Numbered from the stretch's first letter, positions 46,360-57,649 are shown. The stretch is 64,000 bases of DNA from Azolla caroliniana (GCA_043228905.1 JBHGNT010000015.1:11470001-11534000); one strand, 5' to 3'. Made by a program: numbers and translations. The notes: generated by a model not told the origin, from the letters alone.

Positions 46360-46615
46360 TGTGCACGAGGTCAATACCTCGTTTTTATGACATATAAATC
46401 ATATGTGATGAGTGTCATATGCGTACCAGGTTAATACCTCAATTACGTATTACGTTCACGAACATATGTTACATTTGCGTATGAGTTTAATACCTTGATT
46501 TGTTGTAAAGGATATGCGTTTGGTCTCGTATGCGTAAGAGGTCAATACCTCAATTGTGTATTACGATGATCTCTTATTTGTGGATGTTTCGTGTGCGTAG
46601 AGGTATATACCTCGA
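46360..46615 (+). repeat. Five diverged tandem repeats with a palindromic core in the gypsy leader
   Basis: A core like GAGGTCAATACCTC (inverted arms GAGGT/ACCTC) recurs at about 46367, 46427, 46483, 46538 and 46600, every 55-62 bp, each preceded by GCGTA or GCAC and followed by AATTACGTATTACG-like sequence. Two cores are exact palindrome stems, the others have one or two changes. Confidence 0.85.
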
Positions 46616-47774
46616 TTACGTATCTCGATCACATCATTTGTGGCTATTTAATATAACGATATGTTTAATATAGGCATATGTGGTCACATATATACGTATA
46701 TAAATAAACATATGTGTATATTCGTTATTACGTGATTATATCGAAAGTTGTCCTTGTCGGGAAAAGGATGTTGGTGGCCGTCCTCACATTTTTGTGAGAA
46801 TGGCGTTGTCACCATCCCTTTTTCAACAATTTTTGATTGTTGACAACCCCGTTGATGACCTCGATTTCGTTACGTAAAGAAACGCCTATAGCCATAATGA
46901 TGTTGAGTACGTAGGGCTTGACCCACTTCAAGTGAGGTCGCTCCAATGACACACGTATCCAACATCCCTCCCTCATTACAAGGATACGATGCCCCCATGA
47001 GCTCGTTCTTACGAGCGGCATTCGTAATGACGTGACCATGTGATGGGCCACGTGGGTCTACTACGAAACGAGGGCTCATTTGGCTTGACCATTAGGTTGC
47101 ACTTTGGCGTATGCCATCGTAATTACGAGACTTGAGGTTAGGTAATGTACCAACATAGTTTTGGTAAATGAGGGCGAAATAAGGACCCTTGATATATATG
47201 TTCTTTTAAAAAAAAACATATATGATCAAATGCCTCGCATATCTCTTATACACATCAAACATTAAGCATTCGAGAAGAGCAACTTACTTGGTTGGCTCAA
47301 GTGTTTAATGTATTTGTTCTTGAGGTCTCGAGTTCAAATATGACCTAGACCATACAACATCCTTGATACATATGACTATAACACATGTTTAGACTTAAGG
47401 TCTAAGTGCACCTCGGGGTCCTCGTAATAGGACTTAAAGAGCCGAAACCACATATGTGGGCAAAGAAACAAACATTTTTTTCGTGTATAAACTACTCATG
47501 ACGCGAACATACATGGTTGAGCCTCAGGGAGCCGCCATGAAAAAATCGATATAGAGATCAGGGAAAGACATTAAATTGTCACCCCCATGGTTTTTAAAAC
47601 ACCTTTGTGTTACCATAGTAACCTGATCTTGAACCTCATCTCATACGTCTAGAGGGGTATTGACGTGAGATCATAATATCGATTAATGTTTGCCCATGAT
47701 ATGTTTACATCACAACATGATGTTATGACTATCTCTTTGACCTTATCCTATTTCTTTTCCAGAAATAATCTTTA
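46616..47774 (+). other. Rest of the gypsy leader
   Basis: Non-coding. Includes a tRNA-like block at 47289-47349 (A-box-like TTGGCTCAAGTG, B-box GAGTTCAAATA). No reading frame with a known domain. A 1.67-kb leader is long for a gypsy element. Confidence 0.5.
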
Positions 47775-47894
47775 ATGGCTCAAATTAACGACCCGATGTC
47801 ATCCGCTCAAGCGGAAGGAACTCAAGGGAATCCTCTTGGACAAATGTCCATTGAGATGTATTTGGCACAAATAAGCCAATACCTTAGTTTCACC
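47775..47894 (+). pseudogene. Gypsy Gag N-terminus (upstream of the hAT)
   Basis: Forty codons from ATG 47775 (MAQINDPMSSAQAEG ... AQISQYLSFT). The last eight bases GTTTCACC are the hAT target duplication. The frame resumes after 58856. Confidence 0.85.
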
Positions 47895-48060
47895 CATGGT
47901 TGTTAGGTACGTTAGGTACGGTACTGATACCATACGTATTTAACGTATTAATACGGGTATAGTACCTCCCAATTTTAAAATACGTTAAATACGTTTTTTA
48001 GTATGTTAAATACCTATAAAATACATAAAATACGTATAGTACGTTAAATACGTTAAATAC

Positions 48061-48716
48061 TTCTAGAATTTGAAATTTATTTACTTTCTTAAAAAATATT
48101 TGTAATATTGTAATATTGTAACCGTGTATATGCAATGTAACGAAGCATTCCATGGCTGTAGTTGCATCTTAAAAGTACTAAAGGGCAAATCGAGCAAATA
48201 TGAGAATCAAAAGGATACAAATCAACAAATCAAATAGATATTTGTTAGGTAAAAAAAACCCAAACTTGTTGGGCATTTACAACAACAGCCAAGGCCACGA
48301 AGCAAAAACTGTATATCCCTCACATGATTGAGGGAATTCACATATGAGTCATGACAAGCTAAAATTCTACAAAAAAAATCGTACTTTTGACAAAAACAAC
48401 ACTTTGACAAGAAGTGCAACATACCTATTGAAGAAAAGACCACATCTTTTGATTTGGAAAAAACCTTCAGAACACATAACATCAAATATTTGAGATACAC
48501 TTACATTGCATTTTGTCAAAGAAATAGAATGCATTGTAGGAACAAAATTTAGAAAAAAACCTTAACAACACATAACATCAGATATTTGACTTCTAAGAAC
48601 ACATAACTTGAACTATGTCCAAGACTCCAATGTATCAAAATGGGCTTAGATCAAAGAAAAGTAACATATGGCTATTGAGCTTAGTAATAATGTATAGAAA
48701 TCAGAAATATTAGTCA
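48061..48716. other. hAT left arm, non-coding
   Basis: About 650 bp between the subterminal repeats and the transposase stop codon. No frame of note; presumably the 3' UTR of the transposase gene. Confidence 0.5.
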
Positions 48717-51437
48717 TTAGATCTCATCCTCATCACAATCACCATCTTCATCATCAGATTCAGTGTTAGTTGATGACATCAACATAGGTTCTTCGTCAGT
48801 AAGATCATCATAATTTGTATGAATTGCTTCTTTTATTCCATTGACATTATCTTGATCATTTGGTGGTAAAGAAGCAAATGTACTTGATCTTGTTATTCTC
48901 CTATCACAAGAAGACCGCTCATCATCTCTTCTTGGCCTCTGCCTCCGTATTCGATCAATAGGGACTCCATCGCTTGATGTTGTCGTATGCGATCTTGTCA
49001 TGCTCCTTGTCCTTCTTCTCATGCTCATTGTTTCTTGAAAATAAGTTTCATAGAATTCTCTATCCATATCATTCTCGTGGCTAATAGATGGAATATCAGG
49101 AGTCTTAGAGACATCTATCTCATTTGGATTCACCTGCAAAAAGTTTATAAAAGCTTAACGAAATTTGAGGAATGTAAATTATAAGAAGTGAATAAAACAA
49201 TACCTGCATTGGAGATGCATTCACAGTCTCAAACTTGCGAACTAGCCTTAAGTTCTCTCGCACATATACCAATCGTTCAAGTTGTGCTACCTTTAGTCTG
49301 TTTCTATTTTTTGTATGTGCGAGAGCATGTGCATTCCAATTCCTTTCTGCTGCCCCAGAAGAGCAATCCTAATAGAAAACAAAATATGAAATAAAAGGTA
49401 GTACACAAAAGTGCAGTATTTTAGAACTTAACTATAAAATTGATCATTTTTTCAAAACTTGACACTTGGGATAATATGCGGACAACTAATGCTTGGAGCT
49501 TTGGAGTTCTTCCACCAAAATTTTCCCACCATGTGACTGGCGTCATCATAGATATCTCTTCACGTGCTAATGCATAGCTAAATGTCCCTGTACCATTTCG
49601 ATATTCATGCAATTCACGAAATAAGATATCACATTCAAGTGTCGAGTACAATTTTTCTGTATAGCTCATCCATGCATCCATTAACTCGGGGTTAATAAAT
49701 GTAGCCTCCTCTCTCCACATCGGATGCAGCAAATGAGCTACAAGGTGGATCAACCTCTTGAACCATTTCCATCGTATGTCAAATAACTTCAAATCTTCGT
49801 ACCTAAAAGGGTATTAGTAATTACAAAATGATCTGATCTTAAAACATGAGAAAACATTTGGAGGTTTAATGCTAAGAAACCATAAAAAATTAAAATAAAT
49901 ATGAAATTTACTTGGATTTGTGGGGGATGTTTTCTTCCACTCCTTTTGCTAAAACATCTTTGCTTCTTCGCATAAACTCATATAACAAACCAATAGTGGA
50001 TCCCTCCCTATCAGTAAGTCGTAAAACACTATACAATGGTGCCATTAGGGTCAAAACAACTTGAAACGAGGACTCAGTTGTAGGATCAAGGATGTAGTTC
50101 TTTACATTCATGGCATTTGGCTTATTGCAATCTGACCAAGACCTCCACATGTCACTCACCACTGTTTGCTCAAGAGGATACCAAACTTTGAGCAAACGTT
50201 GTATGACAAGGTACATCACACCAAACCTTGTCTTAGAAGGTCTCAAGATGGCAAGGTTACTGTGAGCAGAAATTTTTTTCCTAGCATTCCTCTTCTTGCA
50301 AAAAAAACGTACGATATTATTTGCTTTCAACATAATACTTTTCATCCAAGGCAGCTGACCAATGTCCTCCAAAAGTAGATCCAAAGAATGGGTTGCACAT
50401 GGAGTCCAAACAATATTAGGGAACTCTGATTCTAGCAAAGACCCCATGCGGACACAACTAGATGCATTGTCTGAAATGACTTGGACCACATTTTCCTTAC
50501 CAACTTCTCTAATTGCCTCTGAAATTCTTTCAGCTAACCAAGAGCTATCAACTGTTGGTGTTGTATTAGCATGACTACAATCAATGGACTTGAGGAACAT
50601 TGTCCCATAACCAGATGATACGAGGACATTTACAAGTTGCCTATGAGAAACATCAACCCATCCATCTGTTAATATAGAACAACCATACTTGGGCCATAAT
50701 CCTTTTACCCTTTCTAACTTTGCTTGCAAGGATATAACCTCATTTTTCAAGCCTTTCGTCCTCATGTAATTATATGTGACTCCATTATGTTTCTCTCCAA
50801 TTGTAGAGAAAGCTTCTAACATGTTCCGCCAACATGGTGTTTTTAATAGATTAAATGACAAATTTGCTTCAATGATACATCTCACTTCCATAACGTTTGC
50901 ATGTTGTTTCCTTTGCATTTGTAACACATGTCCTTTACGCAACGGTTGTTGTTTCACTATAATTGCTGGTGGATATGGTTGGCGACTACCACCACCCATA
51001 CATGACATGCTTTGACTTTCATCAACAAAGGTAGACGAGCATGAGGTAGAAACACCTAAAAGAAAAAAAAATTCAAGATAAATAATTTACAATTATTTAA
51101 ACATTAGTAATCAAGACACCTATTGTAGGCTTGTGTCTATACCTTGTTCAGGCATGTTGAATGAGTCGATCTCTGCTACTATATCTTCTTCTTCGCCAAT
51201 TGCTTGGCTTCCACAATTACCATACAAAGTTGTAAGGTCAATCAACATTTCCTTGGGGACATTGGTACATTTCGTTACTCCATGGCTAGGTTTTCCAATT
51301 AAATGAGCAATCATTCGTGTTGCTGACCCATGCATATGTTTGTTGCAAAATTTACACTTCCAACTCCTATTTCCTGTTTGACTTCTTACGACATTGAGGC
51401 AACATGTATCCCAATATTTGTTCTTAATGGGCGGCAT
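48717..51437 (-). CDS. hAT transposase (BED finger, DUF659, dimerisation domain)
   Basis: Five exons with GT..AG junctions and matching phase: 51437-51143, 51055-49912, 49802-49433, 49368-49204, 49133-48717; 2391 nt, 796 aa plus stop. N-terminal BED zinc finger (SWKCKFCNKHMHGSATRMIAH), then a DUF659/RNase H-like core with ILTDGWVDV and VQVISDNASS supplying likely catalytic aspartates and TPCATHSLDLLLEDIG. The C-terminal hAT dimerisation block has TWWENFGGRTPKLQALVVR, continued across intron 3 by CSSGAAERNWN and RNRLKVAQLERLVYV. The last exon is a low-complexity Arg/Ser then acidic tail (DDEDGDCDEDEI). The protein cuts and pastes the element by binding its ends. Every exon is open, so the gene could be active; transcription is not shown. 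Confidence 0.9.
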
Positions 51438-51449
51438 TTTCCTTCTTTA

Positions 51450-52199
51450 CGACATTGAGGAGCAAGATTATATGAATGCATTAAAGCAAATCGAAGAACT
51501 GAAAACTTTGAATAGATCAACCTTCAGGGAGGATGAGGATTATACTACTTTAAATAAGCAACTACAGGATACTCAAGAGTATCTTTTATTCATAGAAAGC
51601 AAATACAAGAAAATGTTACAATTAAGGACATGTATAAAAACAGAAAATTCAACTCTTTTGGAAGCTAAAAAGGAAGCAAAAATTACCATAACTTAACTAA
51701 AGAGCCTTAATGCTTAACGTAATAACGACATGCATAAAAGCAAAAAATTCAACAAGTTTGGAAGCCAAAAGGGAAGTAGAATTTGGTCAAGAAATCCATC
51801 TTGAAGATGTACAGAAAGGGTTCGATGAAGATCTATTTATTCATAGTGCTTTGCTAGATATGTATGTCAAATGTGGATCTATAGTGGAAGTGCAAAATGT
51901 TTTCAACCGAATGTCCAACCGAGATGTGGTATTATGGACAACATTGATTGCATGATATGTTGAGCATGGACCCGTTGAGGATGCACTGAAAAGCTTTGAA
52001 AAGATACAAGATGAGGGGATACTTATTACTACCAAACACTTTCACCTTTTCTTGTGTCTTAAAGGAATGCTCTCATTGGAGGGTTTGTTGAGTATAGAAC
52101 TACTGAGAAAGCATTAGATTCTTTCGATAAAATGCAAGTTGATGGAATCTTTCCGGATGCATATACATTGCCCATGTCCTAAAAGTGTGCGGTTTATTA
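51450..52199 (+). pseudogene. Captured PPR (PLS-type) gene fragment, left part
   Basis: Inside the hAT, plus strand. 51780-51955 reads HLEDVQKGFDEDLFIHSALL, DMYVKCGSIVEVQNVFNRMS and NRDVVLWTTLIA, the unmistakable pattern of a plant PLS pentatricopeptide protein (organellar RNA editing or processing). More repeat follows with stops (EHGPVEDALKSFEKIQDEG, DKMQVDGIFPDAYTLP). The copia element at 52200 interrupts it, and it resumes at 57650. Upstream, 51455-51690 is an open Lys/Glu-rich stretch with no known domain, and two similar segments (about 51625-51680 and 51727-51778) look like a diverged local duplication. Not functional. Confidence 0.75.
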
Positions 52200-52285
52200 T
52201 GTTGGAGATGAGGTCGTCTATGCGGAAGATCAAGAAGCATTCGATTGGTGTTTGAATACCTGCGTATGACAGTTTCTTGGTCGTT

Positions 52286-52372
<87 letters not shown>

Positions 52373-52558
52373 CACAAAAAACTTTCTTATTCCACAAAGC
52401 AATAATACAACACCCAACCTTACAAAAAGGTTACAAGGTCACTATATATAGTGACCGACTTAGGGCAACTACCCTTTATGATAATTACACAAATGCCCCA
52501 AACTTGGGCTATAGAAAGGGATAGTGTGAATACGTCCATTATACACTTGTATTCGACA
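52200..52558 (-). repeat. 3' LTR of the intact copia element (359 bp)
   Basis: TGTCGAATACAAG to CTCCAACA on minus. Contains an 82-bp GA/CT tract (52290-52371) and a perfect 20-bp palindrome over the TATA box (52437-52456). Confidence 0.97.
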
Positions 52559-52751
52559 CTCCCCCGTAATGGGCGTATACATGGGTTATCTAAGATTACA
52601 GGTATAGACTTAGGTTCTCGGACATATCAGCTTTGTTCGGGTCGGCAGGGTCCGAAGGTAGAAGACCGAACTGGTCGGGTCGGAACAGTTGAAGCCGATC
52701 ATTAAGGAACTGATGTCGGTTGTCGGGAACCATCCTGCTCTGTGTCCGGCT

Positions 52752-55700
52752 CTAACCGGACTGGTTTGTCGTTACGCCCATCTGATGCCGAAGAGACCGA
52801 AAACGGTCTGCCGAAAGACACTTGGTCATTCCATCTGCGACATTGTCGGTTGTGGATATTTTCTCTAGACCGATTTTCCCTGAAATGACGCAGTCCCGAA
52901 CGAAGTGATATCGAACGTCGATATGTTTGGAGGCGTTGTGGTGAACTGGATTTTTCGACAGGGCAACAGCACCTTGACTGTCGCTGTAGACAACTGGAGC
53001 TGAGTCATGGTCGACTTGTCGAAACGTGTGCGCCAGCCGACCGAGCCACAAAGCTTCTTTTGCTGCGTCGGACGCAGCTACATATTCTGCTTCGGTCGTT
53101 GAAGTCGCTGTGCACTCCTGAAGTTTCGACTTCCACGAGATTGCTCCATTGCCGAATTTGAAGCAGTATCCGGTTGTTGATTTCCGACTGTCTATACAGC
53201 CGGCGAAATCCGAGTCGGTGTAACCGACTACGCCTGAGGTTCGGTTCGGACCGAAAAGAATGCCGTGGTCTTTTGTGCCAGCCAGATATCTGAACACATG
53301 CTTGACTGCGTTCCAATGCGATCGGCCAAGATTGTGCATAAATCTGCTAACGACTCCTACGGCGTGAGAAATATCAGGCCGTGTCGCGACCATCAGGTAC
53401 ATAAGGGAGCCGACTGCCGGTGCATACGGTACCGACTTCATATCTTCCCCCTCCGGGCCGGATGTCGGGCAGTCTCGCTGAGAGAGCCGAAGATTCATTG
53501 GGAGTGGGGTTGAAGCAGATTTGGCTGATTGCATGTTGAAGCGTTCCAAGACACGTCGGATATAGTCGGTCTGAGACAAAAAAAGATGTCGTTTATCGCG
53601 ATGCCGACTAATCTTCATGCCGAGTATGTGTCGTGCCGGACCGAGATCCTTCATGGCAAACTTCAACCGCAGTTGCCGAATGAGATCGGCAAGTTCGCCC
53701 GCGTGGCGTCCAGAAATTAGCATGTCGTCCACGTAAATGATGAGGAAGATGGGTGATCCATCTTGAGCTGTGTTGGTGAAGAGACAATGGTCCTCATCGC
53801 TTTTTGAGAAGCCGATCGATTGGATGAAGTCGTCGAACTTCTTGTACCATTGTCGTGGTGCCTGTTTGAGGCCGTATAGACTCTTCCTGAGTCGGCAGAC
53901 TAGATGTTCTTGGCCAGTTGCCACGAAGCCTTTTCGCTGCTCCATATAAATTTCCTCCTCGAGATCACCATGGAGGAAGGCTGTTTTGACATCTAGCTGA
54001 ATCAGCTCCAAGTTGTCGGCTGCCACGACGCCGAGCAGAAAACGAAGGGTTGTCATTTTCACCACTGGTGAAAAAATCTCGTCGAAGTCGACGCCATATT
54101 CTTGTCGGAAGCCCTTCGCAACTAATCTGGCCTTGTACTTTGGGGTGGTCGAATCAGACGTCTCTTTTAGTCGATAAACCCACTTGCAAGGAAGAGCACG
54201 TCGGTTCCTAGGTAATTCGACCAGATCCCAAGTCTTGTTTGCCCGAATGGAGTGCATTTCCGACTCCATCGCCAGATGCCAGGTGGCGGAATCGACAGAT
54301 GTCGATGCTTCTTCGTAAGACGTCGGTTCGCCGGCGTCGGTGAAGAAAATTCCAGGAGAGTACCTCTCCGGAGGTTGCGACAGTCTCTCGGATCGTCGAG
54401 GTATGATTGGACTGGTCGCATCGGGTATCGAGGTCGGATGGTCCGAAAGCGGATTGTTCTGCTGTGCCGAGTCGGAGTTGTCCGAGTCGGTAGTGTAAGG
54501 TTCAGCTACCCGTGAAGCTAACCGTGTGTTGAGAGCGGGGCCTTCTTGAAGGGTCGGCACATCGGAAAACGTTACCCTTCGGACTTCGATCGGTTTTTCG
54601 ACTGATGGATTCATAGCCGACTCGTTGAACACAACGTCCGAACTTCGAACGATTTGCCTGCGTTCGGGGTCCCAGAGTCGGTATCCCATTTCGCCGTCGG
54701 ATCCATATCCAAGGAAAATGCATTTCCTGGACCGAGGTGCAAGTTTTCGGCGATCATCTTTCGGAATAAGGGCGTACGCCTCGCATCCGAAGATCCTCAG
54801 CTTGTCGTAATTCGGCTTACTGCTGATCCATAGTTCCTGAGGAATTTGAAGTCCTAGAGGTCTACTTGGCGACATATTGATTATGTGTACTGTCGTGAGT
54901 AGAGCCTCTGCCCAGAAGCCATCCGACAGTCCGGAGTGTTGGAGCATGGAAACTATCCTTTCTTGGATTGTCCGATTCATTCGTTCTGCAATCCCGTTTT
55001 GCTCCGGACTGTGTGGTGCCGTAAATTCACGTCGGATGCCGCGTTGTCGGCAGAATTTGACGAATTCTTCGGATTTGAACTCTCCCCCATTGTCTGTCCG
55101 AAAGCATTTCAGGTTTCGGTCGGTTTGATTTTCTACCATAGCGAGCCAATCTGAGAATATCGAGAAGACCCGATCTTTGGTGCGAATTGGATAAGCCCAC
55201 ACCTTTCGAGTCGAATCGTCAATAAAAGTGACGAAGTAAGAGGCACCGCCGAGAGACTGATGCGGCATTGGGCCACAGACGTCCGAATGGACCAAATCAA
55301 GAGGTCTCGTTTCTCTTGGTGCTGATGTCGGGTGTGATGCGGCTGCTTGTTTGCCATACTGGCAATGCTCGCAGAATTGATGGTCGGAGAAGGATAGTTT
55401 AGGGATGTATCCGGCTCTAGATAGATGCGTAATGCCGGCCTTGCTGAGGTGTCCTAATCTTCTGTGCCATAGTGATGACACAGGAATATCCACCAAAAAC
55501 AGGTTACCCTCTCTGAGCGTAACATGTAACGGATATAGTGAGTGTATCTTGGGTCCTCTAGCAAGCAGGAGGTTCCCCCTGTGGAGTGTCCACCCTCCCG
55601 AAGAAAAACCGGCACGAATGCCGTCTTCATCTAGTTGTCCGACTGAGATCAATGGCCTTGAGAGCTCGGGTACATGTCGGACATTGTGGAGTACAAGTGT

Positions 55701-56768
55701 AGAGCCACCTGCAAGGTTGAGCTCTACTGTGCCGATTCCGATGATGTCACAGTGTTGTGAGTTGCCGACTCGAACTGAGTCGGAGTGACGGATCGTATAT
55801 TGCCGAAATTGGGATCGATGAGGAGTCACGTGAAATGACGCGCCCGAATCTAAGAGCCATGTGCTCGACTCTTCAGTCGTGAGTAGGACTTCTGATCCGA
55901 CTGGATTTTCGATTGATAGTATATTCGGGTCGTCTGGTAGCACATCAGCTGAGAAGCTGACGTAATTGATCTCCTCATGCCGGCCACTCTTCTTGTTGTT
56001 CTTGTTCTTGAGTGCGCGGCAGTCGGCTTTGATGTGTCCGGGTTTCTTGCAATAGTTGCAGATTCGGTTATCCCGTGACTGGCTCCGTCTTCGCTGATTG
56101 TTCGGCGGCCGTGAGGAATCTCTTCCTCGTATGTTCGATCGGTCTGTCGAACCTTGTACTACATAAGCGTCGTCTGTTGAGTCTTTGGCGAAAGACTTTC
56201 TCCGAGCTGCTTCGGTCAGGATTGCGCTCGTGACTTCGGAGTATTTAACAGCCGTGGTTGACGCGTTGCACACGGTTGTGACGAAAGTTTCCCATGATGA
56301 GGGAAGGCTACTCATGAGTATCATTGCTCTGAGTTCATCCTCGATTGCCGTCCCCTGTGACGAGATTTGGGAGCTTATGCTTTCGTACTCATTGAGGTGT
56401 GCTTGAACCGAGTCGGATTCTTTCATCCGCAAGTTGTAGAGGCGCCGGATCAGAAACATCTTTGTTGCGGCGACCTTCTTTTCGTAAGTGTCCGACAGTG
56501 TTTTCCACAGTTCGAATGCTGTCGTACACGATTGCACCGTAAAGTATACCGATTCCGATAGGTGCATCCGAATCGTGGCGCGGACGATTCTGTCCAGCTT
56601 CTGCCACTCAATTGGTTTGTATCCTTCTGGAGGTTCTTCATTTTCGATGGGATCGATTTGCCCCTTGACTATGAGATAGTCCTGCATTTGTTCCTTCCAG
56701 AAGTTGAAGTTCGATCCATCGAACTTTCGGAGACTCATTTCTGACGAGCCGGATGTTGATGCCATCAA
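52752..56768 (-). CDS. Copia Gag-Pol polyprotein, intact (1338 aa)
   Basis: One frame without stops. In order: Gag (LRKFDGSNFNFWKEQMQDYL; SLPSSWETFVTTV), zinc knuckle CNYCKKPGHIKADC (about residue 238), protease WLLDSGASFHVTP (about 305), GAG-pre-integrase (LWHRRLGHLSKAG; CEHCQYGKQ). Integrase core follows (VHSDVCGPM; FRTDNGGEFKS; SPEQNGIAERMNRTI, keeping D, D, E), then RT (YKARLVAKGFRQEYGVDFDE; LDVKTAFLHGDLEEEIYMEQ; IIYVDDMLISG with the YVDD box) and RNase H (YTDSDFAGCIDSRKSTTGYC; ISTTDNVADGMTK). Layout and wording resemble tobacco Tnt1, hence Tork lineage. Integrase before RT defines Ty1/copia. Likely able to retrotranspose if expressed. Confidence 0.97.
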   Translation of the reverse strand: MMASTSGSSEMSLRKFDGSNFNFWKEQMQDYLIVKGQIDPIENEEPPEGYKPIEWQKLDRIVRATIRMHLSESVYFTVQSCTTAFELWKTLSDTYEKKVAATKMFLIRRLYNLRMKESDSVQAHLNEYESISSQISSQGTAIEDELRAMILMSSLPSSWETFVTTVCNASTTAVKYSEVTSAILTEAARRKSFAKDSTDDAYVVQGSTDRSNIRGRDSSRPPNNQRRRSQSRDNRICNYCKKPGHIKADCRALKNKNNKKSGRHEEINYVSFSADVLPDDPNILSIENPVGSEVLLTTEESSTWLLDSGASFHVTPHRSQFRQYTIRHSDSVRVGNSQHCDIIGIGTVELNLAGGSTLVLHNVRHVPELSRPLISVGQLDEDGIRAGFSSGGWTLHRGNLLLARGPKIHSLYPLHVTLREGNLFLVDIPVSSLWHRRLGHLSKAGITHLSRAGYIPKLSFSDHQFCEHCQYGKQAAASHPTSAPRETRPLDLVHSDVCGPMPHQSLGGASYFVTFIDDSTRKVWAYPIRTKDRVFSIFSDWLAMVENQTDRNLKCFRTDNGGEFKSEEFVKFCRQRGIRREFTAPHSPEQNGIAERMNRTIQERIVSMLQHSGLSDGFWAEALLTTVHIINMSPSRPLGLQIPQELWISSKPNYDKLRIFGCEAYALIPKDDRRKLAPRSRKCIFLGYGSDGEMGYRLWDPERRQIVRSSDVVFNESAMNPSVEKPIEVRRVTFSDVPTLQEGPALNTRLASRVAEPYTTDSDNSDSAQQNNPLSDHPTSIPDATSPIIPRRSERLSQPPERYSPGIFFTDAGEPTSYEEASTSVDSATWHLAMESEMHSIRANKTWDLVELPRNRRALPCKWVYRLKETSDSTTPKYKARLVAKGFRQEYGVDFDEIFSPVVKMTTLRFLLGVVAADNLELIQLDVKTAFLHGDLEEEIYMEQRKGFVATGQEHLVCRLRKSLYGLKQAPRQWYKKFDDFIQSIGFSKSDEDHCLFTNTAQDGSPIFLIIYVDDMLISGRHAGELADLIRQLRLKFAMKDLGPARHILGMKISRHRDKRHLFLSQTDYIRRVLERFNMQSAKSASTPLPMNLRLSQRDCPTSGPEGEDMKSVPYAPAVGSLMYLMVATRPDISHAVGVVSRFMHNLGRSHWNAVKHVFRYLAGTKDHGILFGPNRTSGVVGYTDSDFAGCIDSRKSTTGYCFKFGNGAISWKSKLQECTATSTTEAEYVAASDAAKEALWLGRLAHTFRQVDHDSAPVVYSDSQGAVALSKNPVHHNASKHIDVRYHFVRDCVISGKIGLEKISTTDNVADGMTKCLSADRFRSLRHQMGVTTNQSG

Positions 56769-57324
56769 ATTCGGTTTCGGTTGACGAAGCTCGGTTCGGA
56801 GTTGACTACGAGCCTTGTTGGAGTGCAGCCGGTTGGCTCACCCGATATCGCTCTAGTCGGATTTGAACCCGAGTCGGTTCGGCTTCGGAACTTGCTCGAA
56901 TTGACTCCGGTAGCTTGAGGGACAGAACCGACTGGTCTTCCCGAATGTTGCCGAGTCGGAGTGAGCCCGGTTCGCTTCGGATATATATGCCGAATACCGA
57001 TTATTAAAACCGATTATCTGGACCGATTCTGCTTCGGTTGACTGCAGCAATGAGAGAGACGGATCCGACTGATCCTCCCGAATGTCGATCAGCCAGATGA
57101 AGCACGAATTTGGGTTGTTGTCAAAGTTGCACAAGGGGATTTCACCTCGAGCGGTTACGATCACAAGGGACAGAGTACAACCTACTGGCTTACTCCAAAG
57201 TGAAGATGATCTAACGCGATGAGATGCGAGCCTCGTTTTTCTTCTTCTTCTCTCTTCTTCGAATGACGCAGGAAACCGAATGCTGAGACGACGGCCGACA
57301 GCGGATTGAAGGACCGACTACTGT

Positions 57325-57342
57325 GCAGGCTCTGATACCAGA
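57325..57342 (-). promoter_or_regulatory. Primer binding site, initiator tRNA-Met
   Basis: On minus, TGGTATCAGAGC follows the 5' LTR after two bases; matches the 3' end of initiator tRNA-Met exactly over 12 bases. Confidence 0.95.
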
Positions 57343-57428
57343 TGTTGGAGACGAGGTCGTCTATGCGGAAGATCAAGAAGCATTCGATTGGTGTTTGAAT
57401 ACCTGCGTATGACAGTTTCTAGGTCGTT

Positions 57429-57463
<35 letters not shown>

Positions 57464-57649
57464 CACAAAAAACTTTCTTATTCCACAAAGCAATAATACA
57501 ACACCCAACCTTACAAAAAGGTTACAAGGTCACTATATATAGTGACCGACTTAGGGCAACTACCCTTTATGATAATTACACAAATGCCCCAAACTTGGGC
57601 TATAGAAAGGGATAGTGTGAATACGTCCATTATACACTTGTATTCGACA
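57343..57649 (-). repeat. 5' LTR of the intact copia element (307 bp)
   Basis: Same sequence as 52200-52558 apart from two substitutions and a GA tract of about 32 bp instead of 82 bp. TATA palindrome at 57528-57547. Confidence 0.97.

Larger units (their letters stand above)
52200..57649 (-). mobile_element. Complete Ty1/copia (Tork/Tnt1-like) element, 5450 bp
   Basis: Minus strand: 5' LTR 57649-57343, primer site TGGTATCAGAGCCTGCAC (starting 2 bp inside), one polyprotein frame 56768-52752, purine tract TTACGGGGGAG, 3' LTR 52558-52200. Perfect target duplication TATTA (52195-52199, 57650-57654). Outside the GA tract the two LTRs differ at only 2 of about 277 bases, so the insertion is young. 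All parts for autonomous movement are present. It sits in the captured PPR fragment of the hAT. Confidence 0.97.

Noticed and set aside
52114-52451. Several reading frames made of Ser-Leu or Arg-Glu repeats
   Set aside because: They are translations of the GA/CT tract in a copia LTR, not genes.
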